DNA of 35,515 nucleotides from an uncultured Eubacterium sp. (GTDB lineage Bacteria; Bacillota; Clostridia; Lachnospirales; Lachnospiraceae): NCBI GenBank assembly GCA_948470065.1, contig CAOKNO010000025.1:1-35515 (forward strand). The letters are read 5' to 3'. This document shows positions 32,904 through 35,515 of this stretch, in pieces (the first letter of the stretch is position 1; each line of letters opens with the position of its first letter). The position numbers were made by a program, and so were the translations under genes. The notes beneath the pieces are model-generated. The model searched no databases. It had not been told where the DNA came from and was given only the letters and a program-made list of their open reading frames with translations.

Positions 32904-34244
32904 ATGGATTACACACAGGAATACCAGCAGAAACTTGTAACCGCAGAAGAAGCTGTCAAGGTAATCAACTCAGGCGATTGGGTGGATTATGGATGGTGCA
33001 ACGGCACGCCCGATCTGTTGGATCGCGCGCTGGCAAAGCGTACCGATGAATTAAACAACATCAACCTGCGCGGCGGCATCCTTTTAAAGCCGCTGGCAGT
33101 TTTTGAACGTGAAGACGCCGGGGAGCATTTTACCTGGAATTCCTGGCATATGTCTGGGATCGAACGCAAATTAATCAACCGTGGATGCGCATATTACGCG
33201 CCAATCCGCTATTCCGAACTGCCACGCTATTACAGGGAATCTGCGACGCGCAATCAAGCTGCAATGTTCCAGGTATCCCCTATGGACAAGCATGGGTACT
33301 TCAATTTCGGGCCAAACGCTTCTCATTTAGCGGCAGTCTGCGAAACCTCTTCCAAGGTAATTGTAGAGGTGAACGAAAATATGCCGCGCTGCCTGGGCGG
33401 CTTTGAAAACGGCGTACACATTTCTCAAGTAGACTTTATTGTAGAGGGCGAGAACCCTCCAATCGGAGAATTGGGGGCAGGCGGTCCGGCGACGGAGGTA
33501 GACAAGGCTGTCGCAAAGTTAATTGTAGAAGAAATCCCGAACGGCGCATGCCTGCAGCTTGGTATCGGCGGAATGCCCAATGCAGTCGGTTCTCTAATCG
33601 CAGAATCCGACTTAAAGGATCTGGGCGTCCACACGGAAATGTACGTAGATGCGTTTGTGGACATTGCCCGCGCAGGTAAGATCAATGGTTCCCAAAAGAA
33701 CATTGACCGTTTCCGCCAGACTTATGCATTTGGCGCTGGGACAAAGAAGATGTACGATTACCTGGACGACAACCCAGAACTGATGAGCGCTCCTGTTAAT
33801 TATACCAATGACATCCGTTCCATTTCCGAACTGGATCACTTTATGTCCATCAACAATGCCGTGGACATCGACTTGTTTGGGCAGATTAGTTCCGAATCCT
33901 CCGGGATCAAGCACATCAGCGGCGCAGGCGGGCAGCTTGACTTCGTATTAGGCGCTTACCTGTCAAAAGGCGGGAAAAGCTTTATCTGCTGCTCTTCCAC
34001 CTTTAAGACGAAAGACGGCGAGTTAAAATCCAGGATCCTGCCAACGCTGCACCCAGGCTCTGTCGTAACGGACACAAGGGCGAATGTACATTATGTAGTT
34101 ACAGAATATGGTAAGGTAAATTTAAAGGGCTTGTCTACATGGCAGAAATGCGAAGCTATTATCTCCGTAGCGCATCCTGATTTCCGGGACGAACTGATCC
34201 AGGAAGCTGGGAAAATGAAGATTTGGAGAAGAAGCAATAAATAA
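32904..34244 (+). CDS. but: Butyryl-CoA:acetate CoA-transferase
   Basis: A 446-residue CoA-transferase of the acetyl-CoA hydrolase/4-hydroxybutyrate CoA-transferase family, which moves CoA from butyryl-CoA to acetate, releasing butyrate and forming acetyl-CoA in the cytoplasm. The whole length carries the segments I associate with gut butyrate producers: [81 protein letters not shown] and [10 protein letters not shown]. The likely CoA-ester-forming glutamate is E245 in [10 protein letters not shown] related 4-hydroxybutyrate transferase is the main alternative. GGGAGG precedes the ATG. It is a stand-alone gene with a near-consensus promoter, as is usual for this locus, while the other butyrate genes sit elsewhere. 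Confidence 0.9.
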   Translation: MDYTQEYQQKLVTAEEAVKVINSGDWVDYGWCNGTPDLLDRALAKRTDELNNINLRGGILLKPLAVFEREDAGEHFTWNSWHMSGIERKLINRGCAYYAPIRYSELPRYYRESATRNQAAMFQVSPMDKHGYFNFGPNASHLAAVCETSSKVIVEVNENMPRCLGGFENGVHISQVDFIVEGENPPIGELGAGGPATEVDKAVAKLIVEEIPNGACLQLGIGGMPNAVGSLIAESDLKDLGVHTEMYVDAFVDIARAGKINGSQKNIDRFRQTYAFGAGTKKMYDYLDDNPELMSAPVNYTNDIRSISELDHFMSINNAVDIDLFGQISSESSGIKHISGAGGQLDFVLGAYLSKGGKSFICCSSTFKTKDGELKSRILPTLHPGSVVTDTRANVHYVVTEYGKVNLKGLSTWQKCEAIISVAHPDFRDELIQEAGKMKIWRRSNK

Positions 34245-34316
34245 AGCCTTGCACACAACGCGCTATAGCGGCTATCCGGCGCGTAATTGAGATAACCTGC
34301 AGAGTATATACTATGT

Positions 34317-34366
34317 GAGCCAGCATCCGCGAAGACTCGAAATGCCTTTGCGCGGACGCCTGGCTC
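34317..34366 (+). other. Strong hairpin in the gap before the GtrA gene
   Basis: GAGCCAG then CATCCGCG pair with CGCGGACG and CTGGCTC, interrupted by a single bulge, a stem of 15 pairs. No T-run follows. The remainder of 34245-34519 holds nothing coding; TTGAGA-16-TACTAT near 34288-34315 could be a promoter, making this the leader of the GtrA gene. Confidence 0.45.
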
Positions 34367-34519
34367 TTGCCTGTAGGATCCAATGGCCAGCCACTCCCCT
34401 CTTCTGCCCGCAACGCCGTACCATCCGTACTGCCAGCCAAATGATATGGCCATCCGCTGTTTCCGGAATGGAAATTTCACAATTACTTAGATTCGTTTCT
34501 GTCAGAAAGGACTCGCACC

Positions 34520-34954
34520 ATGGATTTAAAATCACAATACCGAAAACACCAGGAACTGATAAATTATCTGTTTTTCGGCGTAGCAACGACTCTCGTAAAC
34601 TGGCTGATCTATGCCGTCGCCATAAAGATTTTCCCAGGCGCCCTTACGCTCTGTAATACCTTAGGATGGCTGGGAGCCGTTATTTTTGCTTATGTGACAA
34701 ATAAAATCTTCGTATTCCAAAGCAGGAAACGTCGTATCCAGGATATCTTACGTGAACTTCTCCTGTTTTTCGGATCCAGGGGCATGACTGGCCTAATCGA
34801 AATATTTTTACCCGTACTGCTCTACCATATCGGCCTAAACCAGACAATCCTCGGCATTGAAGGATTCCTGTCAAAGGCTATGGTAAGCATAATCATTATT
34901 GTGCTAAACTTTTTCTTAAGTAAATTCCTGGTCTTCCAAAAAAAGGGAAAGTAA
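34520..34954 (+). CDS. GtrA-family membrane protein
   Basis: A 144-residue protein with four predicted transmembrane helices (about residues 14-35, 42-63, 80-104 and 114-136) and the GtrA signature (NYLFFGVATTLVNWL, GWLGAVIFAYVTNKIFVF, NFFLSKFLVF). GtrA proteins are thought to help flip or transfer undecaprenyl-linked sugars in cell-surface glycan or teichoic-acid glycosylation. No glycosyltransferase gene lies beside it here. AAAGGA is spaced 10 bases from the ATG. It is a single gene. Confidence 0.9.
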   Translation: MDLKSQYRKHQELINYLFFGVATTLVNWLIYAVAIKIFPGALTLCNTLGWLGAVIFAYVTNKIFVFQSRKRRIQDILRELLLFFGSRGMTGLIEIFLPVLLYHIGLNQTILGIEGFLSKAMVSIIIIVLNFFLSKFLVFQKKGK

Positions 34955-34965
34955 CCCCCTTTCCC
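34945..34965 (+). terminator. Weak hairpin overlapping the GtrA stop codon
   Basis: GGGAAAG and CTTTCCC pair around TAACCCC, which includes the stop codon. No U-tract follows, so termination here is uncertain. Confidence 0.3.
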
Positions 34966-35060
34966 AGAAGATATAAATGAAATAGCCAACATCTCACCTC
35001 CTGGCATGAGCAGGCTGCAACAAAAAGTAACAAAAAGTTTAAAAAAACCTTAAAAAATAC

Positions 35061-35089
35061 TTGCAATTTCTAAATTTTTGTTTTATAAT
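35061..35089 (+). promoter_or_regulatory. Sigma-A promoter of tRNA-Lys
   Basis: TTGCAA (35061-35066), a 17 bp spacer and TATAAT (35084-35089) in an AT-rich setting, about 80 bp before the tRNA. Confidence 0.85.
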
Positions 35090-35176
35090 TTCTTTGTGTT
35101 GAGAGGTTGGCATTAAAGTTGAATTATCCGATATGCCAATTTCCTTAAATAGGGAAATCCTATAAACTCCATATCT

Positions 35177-35249
35177 GCGCCTCTAGCTCAGTTGGAAGAG
35201 CACCTGACTCTTAATCAGGGTGTCCAGGGTTCGAGCCCCTGGAGGCGCA
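35177..35249 (+). tRNA. tRNA-Lys (anticodon CTT)
   Basis: A 73 nt cloverleaf can be drawn in full: acceptor GCGCCTC/GAGGCGC, D-stem GCTC/GAGC, anticodon stem CCTGA/TCAGG with loop CTCTTAA (anticodon CTT at 35210-35212, reading AAG), T-stem CAGGG/CCCTG with TTCGAGC, and discriminator A. The CCA end is not encoded. Confidence 0.97.
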
Positions 35250-35256
35250 TGTAAAG

Positions 35257-35299
35257 CACTGTTTTCGATGGCTTTGACCTCGGGGATGGTGTTTTTTTT
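35257..35299 (+). terminator. Intrinsic terminator after tRNA-Lys
   Basis: CACTGTTTTCGA (35257-35268) pairs with TCGGGGATGGTG (35280-35291) using several G-U pairs, and eight T residues follow (35292-35299). Confidence 0.75.
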
Positions 35300-35463
35300 G
35301 TAATCTTCCTATCTATAAGCCGAATGTACGGCGACACGGTTTGGGGATTCGATTCTTGCCAACGTGGGCTTCTTACGTCTTTTTGCTGATTCGCTATGAC
35401 AGCCATACAATAATCTTTTTTTAATATGCTTGCTATAGCATTCTCCTTACCGAATATCAATAT

Positions 35464-35515
35464 TAGGCGATTGCAAAACTCCCTTTCTAGAAACAGCGGA
35501 TGTACAATCTGTACA
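35464..35515 (-). mobile_element. Second copy of the MITE-like element, cut by the window edge
   Basis: From the TA at 35464 the sequence matches the right end of the element at 20262-20404 in inverted orientation: GGCGATTGCAAAAC then CCCTTTCTAGAAACAGCGG and ATGTACAATCTGTACA, with one base difference and one missing base or substitution near position 35480. The other end lies outside the window. Confidence 0.85.

Noticed and set aside
35215..35460. Minus-strand frame of 81 codons overlapping tRNA-Lys
   Set aside because: Its end is the antisense of the tRNA T-arm and acceptor (RLQGLEPWTP is a well-known artefact of such overlaps), with no ribosome site.

Overview
The window looks like chromosome of an anaerobic, Gram-positive gut-type Firmicute, most likely family Lachnospiraceae. 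This is inferred from the gene types: consensus sigma-A promoters, strong AAGGAGG ribosome sites, DUF951, MecA, GdpP, sortase B, a butyryl-CoA:acetate CoA-transferase closely resembling those of butyrate producers as I remember them, and secreted proteins built from atrophied Ig, List_Bact and fibronectin-like domains. The species cannot be fixed from the sequence alone.

Layout. 1-2.9 kb: a truncated threonylcarbamoyl-AMP synthase and a CwlD-like amidase on the minus strand, dCTP deaminase on the plus strand, and a hypothetical protein on the minus strand. 3.1-8.3 kb: a secreted multidomain GH43 enzyme, a strong bidirectional terminator, and a membrane-anchored GH18/SH3 protein convergent to it. 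8.4-11.6 kb: mecA, a gene-poor stretch with an orphan promoter, a DUF1858 redox protein divergent from a 2[4Fe-4S] ferredoxin (56 aa), and a MerR-like coiled-coil regulator. 11.8-17.1 kb: a conserved housekeeping block read leftwards, rpsF-ssb-rpsR then gdpP-rplI-dnaB, with an S6:S18-type leader and clear terminators. 17.2-20.2 kb: a large composite hairpin element, an alpha/beta hydrolase, DUF951, a sirtuin and sortase B. 20.26-22.35 kb: a MITE-like element beside the sortase promoter, then a dipeptidase and an NlpC/P60 peptidase that look like a cytoplasmic murein-peptide degradation pair. 22.4-25.1 kb: mostly non-coding DNA with a cryptic minus-strand transcription unit, degenerate 15-16 bp tandem repeats, a folded RNA-like element, and an AIM24-family gene. 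25.1-32.6 kb: a 2,454-residue secreted protein followed at once by a 42-residue acidic peptide. 32.8-35.5 kb: the CoA-transferase, a GtrA membrane protein, tRNA-Lys(CTT), and the edge of a second MITE copy.

Most promising unexplained items: (1) the giant duplicated beta-helix/Cys-module protein with its linked small peptide at 25.1-32.6 kb; (2) the 0.85 kb minus-strand unit at 22.4-23.3 kb, which has a perfect TTGACA-17-TATAAT promoter and a terminator but no recognised gene; (3) the roughly 140 bp TA-flanked inverted-repeat element present twice; (4) the multi-helix element at 23.46-23.65 kb. No transposase, prophage, CRISPR array or antiviral system is recognisable in the window.
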